From: Actinomycetes bacterium
GTDB lineage: Bacteria > Actinomycetota > Acidimicrobiia > Acidimicrobiales > JAMCPL01
Assembly (NCBI GenBank): GCA_021841005.1
Contig: JAKBVZ010000018.1
Span: 52,929-116,928 of the forward strand
Reading direction: 5' to 3'
DNA length: 64,000 nt
Positions 1 to 8,400 of the stretch are shown in pieces (the first letter of the stretch is position 1; each line of letters starts with the position of its first letter). A program made the position numbers and the translations under genes. The notes under the pieces are model-generated. The model did not search any database and was not told the origin of the DNA. It saw only the letters and a list, made by a program, of their open reading frames with translations.

Positions 1-619
1 GAATGCTCACAGGTATGAGCGACGACGGATACACGACCGGAGCTGAGTAAAAAATCAGCTGGAGAAGGATTGTGACCACATACTCCAAGTCACGAAAGTA
101 GACGTTGGCGGCGCTGAGAAACAGCGACAGCCCCGTCGTGAATGCAGTCATTAGAAGGAGAACGGCCATGAACACAACCACCCATGGAAGCACAAAATAC
201 CCCATAGCCAGCAGTACGAGAATCAGCACCCCGTACCCTATGGCAGCGGTGATGAGGTTGGTGCCCACAGAAGCCACGACGAGCAATTGACGTGGGAAAT
301 AGACACGCTGGATCAGCGCGGCGTTCCCTATCAAGGTCGACATCGCGTTGGTGAGTGACATACTGAAAAAGTTCCAGAACAGCAGCCCGCAGATAAGGAA
401 GAATATGAAGCCGTGAAGGCCGCTCGGGTCACCGGGAGTGATATGTACTTTGAGCAGGTATCGAAAGACCACCGTATATATGGCCATCGTAGCGAGCGGA
501 GTGATGAGCGTCCATGCCCACCCAAGAATTGACCGCCGGAACCTTCCTCTCAGATCCCGCAACGTGAGGTTGACCAGCAACTCACGGCGATCGAACATCT
601 CCTTTACTGTGGCAGGCAT
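1..619 (-). CDS. ABC-2 type polysaccharide export permease (3' end cut by window edge)
   Basis: The open frame begins at an ATG at 619 and runs off the window start, giving 206 codons. The N-terminus reads MPATVKEMFDRRELLVNLTL followed by a DLRGRFRRSILGWAW stretch, which is typical of TagG/Wzm-family permeases that export polysaccharide through a two-component ABC exporter. At least five hydrophobic segments follow, including WTLITPLATMAIYTVVF and a segment around GVLILVLLAMGYFVLPW, and the conserved YFPRQLLVVA and NVYFRDLEYV patches of the family are visible. The ATPase partner would be expected just beyond the window edge (inference). The sulfotransferase and glycosyltransferases upstream on the same strand fit a role in exporting a surface glycan. 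The family is clear; the substrate is unknown. Confidence 0.88.
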   Translation of the reverse strand, partial: MPATVKEMFDRRELLVNLTLRDLRGRFRRSILGWAWTLITPLATMAIYTVVFRYLLKVHITPGDPSGLHGFIFFLICGLLFWNFFSMSLTNAMSTLIGNAALIQRVYFPRQLLVVASVGTNLITAAIGYGVLILVLLAMGYFVLPWVVVFMAVLLLMTAFTTGLSLFLSAANVYFRDLEYVVTILLQLIFYSAPVVYPSSLIPVSI

Positions 620-646
620 ACTGGACTACATCATAGCGGACGCAAC

Positions 647-697
647 GCGAAAGGCCTCCCAGACATACGTGCTCGCGCTCCGCCAGGTGGCGTGGAG
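647..697 (-). repeat. 51-bp exact copy of the sulfotransferase P-loop segment
   Basis: Bases 647-697 are identical to 1860-1910 inside the sulfotransferase-like gene, in the same orientation. In that gene the 51 bp encode LHATWRSASTYVWEAFR, the presumed PAPS-binding loop. Here the copy lies between the permease start and the 64-bp repeats and belongs to no long frame. It is either a relic of a second sulfotransferase gene or a local copy event. Confidence 0.9.
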
Positions 698-728
698 GGG
701 TGCTTCTGGTCAGTAGCCATGAAGTACT

Positions 729-894
729 GCTGACTTCAGGGTCTGGTGGCGTTTGTCATACAGGTGTGCTGACGGCATACGACGCTCCTGGAGCTGACTT
801 CAGGGTCTGGTGGCGTTTGTCATACAGGTGTGCTGACGGCATACGACGCTCCTGGAGCTGACTTCAGGGTCTGGTGGCGTTTGTCATACAGGTG
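729..894. repeat. 64-bp tandem repeat, 2.6 copies
   Basis: Units start at 729, 793 and 857; the third is 38 bp long. The copies appear identical. The array begins 27 bp before the end of the sulfotransferase downstream flank and has no convincing hairpin or reading frame. The left edge (710-741) resembles 2939-2970, the flank of the GT-C-like gene, so the array is built from gene-end sequence. It fills most of the 300-bp gap between the permease and the sulfotransferase. Confidence 0.92.
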
Positions 895-920
895 GTAGTA
901 CTTCAAGAGCCCATCCACCT

Positions 921-1937
921 CTACCAGCCATCAGACAGACGCTTCACTGCTTCACTCCAGGCCGGTGCCTGGTCTCCGGATTGAAGTACCACCGACGATT
1001 CGGATAGAGATCCACTGGCTGCGTCGAACAGTTGGACAACGTCGAGTGCAACTTCCTCCATGCTGAACGGGACATCTAACTGTTGCAAATCACTCTCTGC
1101 AATATCACTAAAATCCGGTACTGCTGGGAGGTGGCTACCAAGCGTGGCAACCACCTGCTCGGCATATCTACGTTCTCTTGCAAGCATATTCACATCGAGC
1201 ACCACGTCTACATAGGGCCGCGCTCTTATAAAGCTGAGGAGTTGAAACGCGACAAAGCATGAGAACAGCTTCTCTATTGGAACTGCGAGGGCGATATCCT
1301 TGGCGTGTAGGTAGCATTGGTCAAACGTGAACGTATCGATTCGCGGCAGGTCGAGCTTGTCTCGGACCGCCATAGCCAGGATGTCATGCTCGGCGGCGGC
1401 AAGGCAAACAAGCGGCATAACGAGAAAATATGGATTGTCATTGTGCATGTGCTGGTCCAATGACGATGTCCACTGTTGCATCCAGTCTCTAACTACCAAT
1501 ACATGAAGCGCACCGGGGAATTGTCGCTTCATCCATCCGACCCTGCCACTGGAACGACAAAACCCAAGTACTGCCATGCGATCACGGATATCCGCCTCGA
1601 AAAGAAGCCTGGCTATATACTCCTTCTGATCTTTCAACAGCTCATCTTGATTGCAGAAATAATTCTTCACTGAAAATGAGTCCCTATAACCTGCCACACC
1701 TTGAGCGGTCAGTAGCGGCTTGTATTCGAGAAAATACGGATTAGAAAGCTTCGGATGGCGCAAACCCGAAGAAATGGAATAATCGGACGTGAACTCATCA
1801 TCAGCCGTTGCAAGATGTTCGTGAAACGGCTCATAATACGCGTAGTAAGCATCGAATGAGCGAAAGGCCTCCCAGACATACGTGCTCGCGCTCCGCCAGG
1901 TGGCGTGGAGAAACAGAGAAGTATGCTTAGCAGCCAT
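921..1937 (-). CDS. sulfotransferase-like P-loop protein
   Basis: 338 residues from the chosen start. The N-terminus TSLFLHATWRSASTYVWEAF matches the 5'-phosphosulfate-binding loop of PAPS sulfotransferases (family pattern R/K-S-G-S/T-T-x-L), with A in place of the usual G. A strand followed by VVRDWMQQWTSS resembles the 3'-phosphate-binding R...S element. It may transfer sulfate to a surface glycan, given its position between an export permease and glycosyltransferases (inference). The frame stays open to an ATG at 1997, but those 20 extra residues (MAIAMATAVPISTSRARARA) come from simple-sequence DNA overlapping a copied gene fragment, so the ATG at 1937 before AAKHTSLF is preferred. No clear ribosome-binding site precedes either. 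Substrate unknown; a glycosyltransferase-like P-loop protein is the alternative. Confidence 0.68.
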   Translation of the reverse strand: MAAKHTSLFLHATWRSASTYVWEAFRSFDAYYAYYEPFHEHLATADDEFTSDYSISSGLRHPKLSNPYFLEYKPLLTAQGVAGYRDSFSVKNYFCNQDELLKDQKEYIARLLFEADIRDRMAVLGFCRSSGRVGWMKRQFPGALHVLVVRDWMQQWTSSLDQHMHNDNPYFLVMPLVCLAAAEHDILAMAVRDKLDLPRIDTFTFDQCYLHAKDIALAVPIEKLFSCFVAFQLLSFIRARPYVDVVLDVNMLARERRYAEQVVATLGSHLPAVPDFSDIAESDLQQLDVPFSMEEVALDVVQLFDAASGSLSESSVVLQSGDQAPAWSEAVKRLSDGW

Positions 1938-1990
1938 TGCTCTTGCTCTTGCTCTTGAGGTTGAGATTGGCACCGCTGTTGCCATTGCTA

Positions 1991-2091
1991 TTGCCATTGC
2001 TGGAGCTGCCCGGTGAGCTGGTACCGATACCGGTGCCGGAGCGGTTGCAATAACCCTGTAATGCCGATGGCGGCAATACCATCAGGTAGGT
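1991..2091 (-). pseudogene. copied 3' fragment of the GT-C-like membrane protein gene (direct repeat, left copy)
   Basis: 101 bp matching 2978-3078 with 5 mismatches by eye. In the reading frame of the parent gene it still spells the C-terminus (YLMVLPPSALQGY, then a Cys for Tyr change, then TGIGTSSPGSSSNGN) and then runs into a simple-sequence tail. It is truncated at its 5' end, where it supplies the last codons (Pro-Thr-stop) of the PIN toxin gene. The two copies bracket the toxin-antitoxin pair. Confidence 0.85.
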
Positions 2092-2483
2092 GAACACGCC
2101 TCTATGCCGTACGCCTCGGCGGCCTGTTTGAGGCGTATATCGTAAACAAACATGATGCCAATATCAGTGCTCATTTCCAGCACCGCAGCGAGGTGGAGTG
2201 CATCGAGTGATCTCAGTCCAGATGGGTCAAGGTCGCCTGCTCTATCCAAGAGAGGATTGTCAATACGAATGAGGTTAATGGATTCGAGTAACCTTCTTGC
2301 CTTTCCTATGTACGTTTCATTTCCTGATCGTCGCAGTGCCCTGATTGTCTCTGTCCTTAGCAATGCGACCGATACACGTTCAGGCCACTGGATGAGTGCC
2401 TGCCTGAGAATCTGCGATTCTCGTTCGGCAATGATGAGTTTGACAAAGGCAGATGAGTCTATGTAAGCAATCTTGTCACCCAC
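2082..2483 (-). CDS. PIN-domain toxin, VapC family
   Basis: 133 residues starting at a GTG. The PIN fold acidic residues are visible: D in AYIDSSAFVKL near residue 9, E in RTETIRAL near 45, and the SLDALHLAA and FVYDIRLKQAAEAYGIEA motifs carrying the last two aspartates. VapC proteins are Mg-dependent ribonucleases, usually acting on tRNA or rRNA, neutralised by their cognate antitoxin. The antitoxin gene lies 11 bp upstream on the same strand, so the pair is co-transcribed. The final codons lie in the copied 3' fragment of the GT-C-like gene, so the natural C-terminus may have been altered. Family clear, RNA target unknown. Confidence 0.88.
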   Translation of the reverse strand: MGDKIAYIDSSAFVKLIIAERESQILRQALIQWPERVSVALLRTETIRALRRSGNETYIGKARRLLESINLIRIDNPLLDRAGDLDPSGLRSLDALHLAAVLEMSTDIGIMFVYDIRLKQAAEAYGIEACSPT

Positions 2484-2494
2484 GCGCTTTGGCC

Positions 2495-2779
2495 TTAATC
2501 TTCACTGGAACGCAACTCTTCCAGGGCATGGGATGGAAGCGTTGCGCCCTCTGGAGGGGCTGGCAGCGATGAGGCATCAAGAAGGTCAAGAAGGTCGTAT
2601 TTTGCGGGTATTATTCGCCCTTCCGCAATCATCTGCTCCATTACGCCGGATCTCAGTGGAACAATGTGGGCAATTGGATGGCCATGCTCAGTTACCTCAA
2701 TGGTTTCACCTGCCATTACCCGTTTCAACACTATACTGGTCTGTTGGCGTAGCTCCCTTATACCTACACTGTTGTTCAT
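2495..2779 (-). CDS. antitoxin, Phd/YefM family (VapB-like)
   Basis: 94 residues. The N-terminus MNNSVGIRELRQQTSIVLKR then GETIEVTEHGHPIAHIVPL is the Phd/YefM DNA-binding and dimerisation fold; the acidic, proline-rich tail (LLDLLDASSLPAPPEG onward) would wrap the toxin. Antitoxins of this family also repress their own operon. The ATG at 2779 is preferred to an upstream GTG at 2797 because a TACACT box sits 8 nt before it and the extra residues fall inside that promoter-like sequence. Together with the PIN gene it forms a type II module. Confidence 0.86.
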   Translation of the reverse strand: MNNSVGIRELRQQTSIVLKRVMAGETIEVTEHGHPIAHIVPLRSGVMEQMIAEGRIIPAKYDLLDLLDASSLPAPPEGATLPSHALEELRSSED

Positions 2780-2799
2780 TGAGTAACAGTGTAACACAT
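2780..2799 (-). promoter_or_regulatory. putative promoter/operator of the toxin-antitoxin operon
   Basis: On the minus strand the sequence contains GTTAC-N3-GTTAC and the small inverted repeat GTGTTACAC. TACACT at 2793-2788 could be a -10 box, 8 nt from the antitoxin ATG, consistent with a leaderless transcript. Overlap of an inverted repeat with the promoter fits autoregulation, but no regulator footprint can be shown from sequence. Confidence 0.4.
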
Positions 2800-2964
2800 A
2801 ATCGCCATCAAACCTTCGTCACCATGAAAAGACTCCGTGCAGTGCACTAAGTGATCATTGATCTGCCTCCAGCCAATCCGAAGGTTACTAGCCCGCGACG
2901 ATTGTCGACAGGGCGCTCGAATTACGAGCAGGAGTATGTCAGTGGCCATAAAAGTACTGCTGAT

Positions 2965-5424
2965 TCAGGGATTGAGGTTGCCATTGCTGGAGCTGCCCGG
3001 TGAGCTGGTGCCGATACCAGTGCCGGTACGGTTGTAATAACCCTGTAATGCCGATGGCGGCAATACCATCAGGTAGGTACCCTGGGGATCGTGTGCCATG
3101 GCCTGAAGCGTGACAGGATGCGGGTTCGGATCGTAGAGAAGGAACTTCGTCGCACCTTGTAAGCCAGTGCCGGTGGTGGTGGAGTGGGTGGTGCCGGTAG
3201 TGGTGCTCGTACTGCCTTCTTGTGTGCCAGCGCCGGTAGTGGTAGTGGTAGTCGCCTGTACGTGGATTTCCTGCAAGTGCTCAAAGACTTTACGCGCGAC
3301 CGCACCGGTACTACCGATCCCTATTCCCACATCCTGACCCTGGGGACCGAGCCATCCACTTTCGACGGTCCAGTTACTCGACTGGTTGTTCGACTGGGAT
3401 ACACCGGCATAGCCGACGTTCAGGCAGTGATCCGCTATGGCCGCATCTGGAGTAAGCGCGGATAAGCTGCCACCGTGTGCCAGGTAGCAGGCCGCGGCAG
3501 TTTGCAATGCCGCTACCTGTGGATACAGGAAGGCGGTATCTGTCTCACTCGCAGAGGTTGTCCGGAACCGCCGTAACACGCTGGATGGTACATGAAAGAC
3601 TGTCAGCCCACCAAACGTCCTATGAGCCCAATCAAGGCGACCGAGTAGGGATTCCCATGCCGGAGCTTGTGAGGGAATCGCTACTGCACTGTCGTGATGG
3701 GTGGCACAAAACACCTCGATCTGGTAGGCGGTGCCCGGCGGTGGTGCTACTGCGGAGGAGATTGTATAGAGTGGCCAGCGCAAGAAACCGAGATTCTTCG
3801 AATAGGGATTGTAACCCCACGGAGGAGCGGTGGCATTGAACTGGAAACCAGATGCCTCAGCCCAGAGTACGCCTAGCCGTCCGTCGGAAAATGGAAGGGC
3901 CGGCCCTCGGGGAAGCACCAGTACGCCCGAACCTGTGCGTGCAAAAGCGGCAATCTGCCCATCGCTCACCGCCTGGGGAATATCCGGCCGCGTCCAGTGG
4001 AAAGTCGCCGGGCTCGGGATGAGCATTACCACGCCAAGCAACAGAGCTGAGAGGCGCAGCGCTCTTGCACGCCTGGTCTTCGCCCATGTCACCCAGAGCG
4101 TCACCCATACTGCAACTCCAAGCGCTACAAAGACCATGAGCCGGGATGGCAGGATATTTTTCAGTAGGGGTAGATGTGCCGGCAGATCCCAGGGAAGGCG
4201 AATCGCGGTGATGGTACCATCCACATGCAGCACCGGCCCGAGTGTACATACGGCGAGCACTAGGGTCCAGATGGAAAACGGTACCGCCCATGACGCACGC
4301 TTGATGCTTTCAGTGACGGCAAGCACCGTCAGTATCAGAAGGATGATCCCGAGGTACCCGCCCTCTTCGGCGAAGTTGCCGGTGAACCGCGTGGAGATAC
4401 TCGTGACGAGCCCACTGCCGAGCCAGGTATTAGGGGTGGGAATGACAAAGTTGAGCAGGTCCGTGGAAAATATGAACGGCGAATTGATCGCGGTTCCACC
4501 CACCTGCAGATTGGTCAGCAGGTACCAGAGCAACGGTACTGTAAGTACCAATACACCCCCGACAAACAGCGCCACTTCCCTGCCAAGCGCTCTGAGCTTT
4601 TCGAGGCACACTCTCGGATACCAGATGGCAAAGAGTACAATGCCACCGAGTGCCGAAAGTGCGAAGTCAAGCGAAAGCTCGGTAGAGGTGTAGAGCATGA
4701 AGCCAGCGAGCAGAACCGAGCAAACCACGAAAGTCACTGGCCGGATGGCACCATTCATGCGACGCATGAAAAGCAGTACGAGCAATGGGATCGGGAAGAT
4801 CAGGATAAGAAAGAGATGGCCGGACATCTCAGACACTTCGAAAGCGCTGAAGCCAAATATAAATCCGCCAGTAGCGGCGGGCAGTGCGGATACGTCGAGA
4901 TAATCAAGTAGAGCCAACATACTCACCGATGCAAACACTGGGGCTAGGAGGAGGAGGAGATTCCAGGAGGTGATCGGCCCCCATAGAAGCGTGACTGGCG
5001 CGGCCAGGAGCGCAGGAGCCGCCATAGATGTCAGCCACGCAGCATCGTAGGTGGCCGGATACGTGAGCCCGCGAACTACGAAGGGATTGTGGCCATGTAG
5101 GATAGCCCAAGGCCACCACTTGAGGAAGAACAGCGTCACGTTGGGATCGCCGCTCTCGTTCATCATTGTGGTGGTCAGGTTATGCCCGGGCAATCCGGTC
5201 AACCACAGCGAGATCACCAGGTAAACGACAGTAGCAACCGTAAACGTTGCAAGACGCTTGTGCCGGGCAATCATATCCTTGCTATGTTTGGCAAGATGCG
5301 CGATCCCGCCAGGGAGTCCCATCCGTGCCGGCAATGGCGAGGTACCCGCGCTTGGATCCGTGGTGGGATCAGTGCCCGGATCCGCATGGGATCCGCTCTC
5401 TTGGCGTGGACTGGCGACGGTCAT
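2965..5424 (-). CDS. polytopic membrane protein, GT-C-like glycosyltransferase candidate
   Basis: 819 residues. After a hydrophilic N-terminus come about twelve hydrophobic segments (from ATFTVATVVYLVISLWLTG to a last one near LRLSALLLGVVMLIP), then a soluble C-terminal part of about 330 residues ending in a Thr/Ser/Gly-rich low-complexity tail. The layout, the first large loop with NESGDPNVTLFFLKWW and the later LPSRLMVFVALGVAVW segment resemble bacterial GT-C enzymes that use polyprenyl-phosphate sugars at the membrane; no family signature is strong enough to name a substrate. The ATG at 5424 overlaps the stop of the upstream triple-glycosyltransferase gene by 4 nt (ATGA), so the two are translationally coupled; a GTG at 5433 is the alternative start. 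Its 3' end has been copied to 1991-2091. Confidence 0.62.
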   Translation of the reverse strand: MTVASPRQESGSHADPGTDPTTDPSAGTSPLPARMGLPGGIAHLAKHSKDMIARHKRLATFTVATVVYLVISLWLTGLPGHNLTTTMMNESGDPNVTLFFLKWWPWAILHGHNPFVVRGLTYPATYDAAWLTSMAAPALLAAPVTLLWGPITSWNLLLLLAPVFASVSMLALLDYLDVSALPAATGGFIFGFSAFEVSEMSGHLFLILIFPIPLLVLLFMRRMNGAIRPVTFVVCSVLLAGFMLYTSTELSLDFALSALGGIVLFAIWYPRVCLEKLRALGREVALFVGGVLVLTVPLLWYLLTNLQVGGTAINSPFIFSTDLLNFVIPTPNTWLGSGLVTSISTRFTGNFAEEGGYLGIILLILTVLAVTESIKRASWAVPFSIWTLVLAVCTLGPVLHVDGTITAIRLPWDLPAHLPLLKNILPSRLMVFVALGVAVWVTLWVTWAKTRRARALRLSALLLGVVMLIPSPATFHWTRPDIPQAVSDGQIAAFARTGSGVLVLPRGPALPFSDGRLGVLWAEASGFQFNATAPPWGYNPYSKNLGFLRWPLYTISSAVAPPPGTAYQIEVFCATHHDSAVAIPSQAPAWESLLGRLDWAHRTFGGLTVFHVPSSVLRRFRTTSASETDTAFLYPQVAALQTAAACYLAHGGSLSALTPDAAIADHCLNVGYAGVSQSNNQSSNWTVESGWLGPQGQDVGIGIGSTGAVARKVFEHLQEIHVQATTTTTTGAGTQEGSTSTTTGTTHSTTTGTGLQGATKFLLYDPNPHPVTLQAMAHDPQGTYLMVLPPSALQGYYNRTGTGIGTSSPGSSSNGNLNP
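2978..3078. repeat. 101-bp direct repeat, right copy (partner of 1991-2091)
   Basis: This is the genuine 3' coding end of the GT-C-like gene. It matches 1991-2091 at 96 of 101 positions by eye. The flank 2939-2970 additionally resembles 710-741 (about 28 of 33), so sequence from this gene end has been copied at least twice in the region. Confidence 0.9.
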
Positions 5425-8400
5425 CTTTCCCACTCATACAGCCAGTTGGCGTGACTCTCATCTGCAAACATCTCTGCAATGGTAGACGTGGCATCAGCCC
5501 AAGAGGAGTAGCTTATATCCTTCGGCGAGGGTGCCTCTCCCGCCTCGTGAAGCCTAAGCCAGCGCTTTATCGCTGATGCTGGCTCACTTGGCGAAAACCC
5601 GTCGAAGTACAGCGCACCGTCTCCTGCCACCTCCCTGAATACGGGGATATCGCGGGCAATGACCGGAAGCCCCATCCAGGCCGCTTCGATAAGTGGCAAC
5701 CCGAATCCCTCGTCGAAAGAAGCCGCTACCAGGCATGAGGCCGACCGGTAAAGCCTTTCTAAGGCCTCGTCGCTCACATCATTGAACCAGAATAGGTGAT
5801 CGCCAAACTCTGCATGGCCCCTGATGCGATCGATCACGCCATCCACCATCCAGCCAGCTTTACCGGCAATCACAAGGTTGGCCTCGTAGCCCTCCTCCCA
5901 GAGCATCTCGAACGCATCCAGGACCTGCTCGTGGCCCTTCCTGGGCTCGAGAGTACCCACTTCCAGGAAGGTGGTGCTCTTCGCTAGTGCAGGCAACATG
6001 GCTTCGATGCTGGAGGGCAGGCCGACCGTTGGAACACTCGGCTCCAAGTCCGCCCCAAGGTGGCAGTATCCGATCCGCAAGGGCCTCTGCCGGACAATAT
6101 CCGCAGTATCCATCCACTCGAACACAGCGCGGGCGGTTGCCCTCGAATTACAGATCACCCCATCGGAGACCGCAGACACTGCCTGCAGCCACGAAGTCGC
6201 GATACTCTCCATCTCTGGCGGGAACCATTCAGGATGTGATATCGGCAGTATATCATGCACAAAGAAGAATACTCTCACCCCACTGTCTCGCATATCTGCC
6301 AGTGCGTTCGCCATAGACGGAACCTTGTCGGCAGCCCAGTCAAGGCCAAAGAATACATCGCCGGAAGAGAAAGTTACCGCGCTGTCGCTTGCCCAGGAGT
6401 TATCAGCCCCCAGGAAGCTGGAGGTGAACTTGCGTGCATACGCGTAACAGGCGTCATGCCTACTGCTGTCGTGACTGGAGCCCATGGAGTAGACCGGTTC
6501 CACGCGAAATGACGACAACTGCGAGCAATGAAAGGATTCGTGTAGGACGGCTCGACTGAATCTCTCTATCCCTGTACGTAAATCGTGTGCCACAATCTGC
6601 GAAATATCCAAGAGAAGCTGCCTCTTTGTGTACCGCCTACCGTTGCGAGCCATGCACAGGCAAGTTTCCAGCAGATCATTGTCCGAGGGATGCGCTGCAC
6701 GTGCAACCTTAGCCAATCGTGATACGACGTAGGCATCATTCTGGCCAAGATCGTTCGCATACATGCTCTCGATTGCCTGCCAGTACAGAGCTGCGACTCG
6801 GACAGGAGAGTGTACCAAACTGACGTAGGCAACTGCATCCCGGCCAAGAGCGGTTCTCCTCTCGGAAGAAGCCAGAAGCGCTGAGAGGATACGAGAGAGC
6901 TCATCAACGCTGGAGTCGTCCGGCAACTTCACCACCACATTGCCGGGCAATTCGGCGGCGGGACCATGATCACTTATGATTGTCGGAATACCATGGGCCA
7001 GGCAGTCGAGAAGAGCCCTCGATGTCTCGCCGCGCGAATCGGTTCTAAGTTGCACCGCCACATCCGCGCTGCGCAGGTATGCTTCGTACTCGGAACTATC
7101 TACCCAGCCGGTACAACGCACATCCCATCCTGCGCTCAGTGCCTTTTCGATCTCCTCGTCCAGCGCGGTTGTGTATGCGTCATCATAGCGCCCCCCCACA
7201 AAGACAAGATGCAACTTGTCCTGCAACGCTATATCCAGGCCGGTAAATGCCTCGAGCAACTGATGGCTCAACTTTGTGGGAGCAACTATACCGAAAGAGC
7301 ATACGAGTAAGCCATCCCCACCGATCCCGAGTCTCCTGCGAAGGCCGGTACCGTCCGGACCTCGCTCAACACTCGAGGATGCCTGCACACCTCTCAGCTG
7401 AGGTACCACCGCCCAATCCGCTTCCGCGCCGTTGCCATAATACTGCGAGACGAGATCTCGGGCATACTGGGAATGGACGATCATGCCAATAGCCCTTTCG
7501 CAGACATACCTGTTCATCGGGAGACCGGCAGGGATGGAGCCTGCGTGATCGCCCATTCCACCAATTGCCTCGTATCCATGGGCATGATACGCCGCCCGCT
7601 GCCGCACATGAGGATGGCTACCAGTGGCCTCGAGCCCCCGGTAGAGTCCCTCAAGAACGAAATCGTGAAGTACGACCACGCCCGGATGTCTTTCCAGTAG
7701 ATCAAGCTGGTAAATATGAAAGGGGGAGTTGCCCACCTGGTAGAGCACCCGGTCGTAACGGTCGGCATTTCGCTCGAACCACTGCGGGTTGCGTACAGTC
7801 ATACCATGCATGCCGTGCATAGCACCACTGGTGGTGGTGCTGGCAGCATGTTCAGCAATGACGTCGATGTCGTAGTACTCAGCCAGAGCAGGTACCAATT
7901 CGGCACTGTAGCTGGCTATACCGGTCTGCTCCGGTGGAAAGGGAGAGACGAAGGCGAGGGTCGGTTTGAATGCATTGTCCGTGCTGGCAGCAGTGCTCGT
8001 GCCTGTGGAAGTGCTCGTGCCTGTGGAAGTGGCACCACCAGCAAGGCTGAGGGATGCTTTTTTCTTGCCAAGTGCATCCTCGAATGCTGTCAAAGCCAGT
8101 TCTGCGCTCCTGTCCCATGAGAATCTGGCCACCTGCCTCCCACCGTTACGTACCAGCCGGTCGGCGAAGGCGTCATCGGCTAGCACCTCGGCTATCTTGG
8201 CCGCTATTGCACTGGGAGATGTCGGATCGAAGAGCGCCTCATCGCAGCTCATCACCTCCGGCAGGGAAGTCGTCGATGAGCAGATAGTAGGCGCCCCACA
8301 CGCCATCGCCTCGAGCACCGGCAAACCAAATCCCTCGTATAGCGATGGAAAGACGGACAGTGAACAGAGGCTGTACAGAGCCGCCAGGTCGTCATCCGTG

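Noticed and set aside
729..894. CRISPR-like geometry (repeats of 30-40 bp with about 30-bp intervals at several loci)
   Set aside because: Each locus has only two or three copies, repeat sequences differ between loci, they include codons of neighbouring genes, and no cas gene is in the window.
3830..4693. 287-residue plus-strand open frame
   Set aside because: Antisense shadow of the GT-C-like membrane protein gene; composition is Ser/Arg/Pro-rich without motifs.
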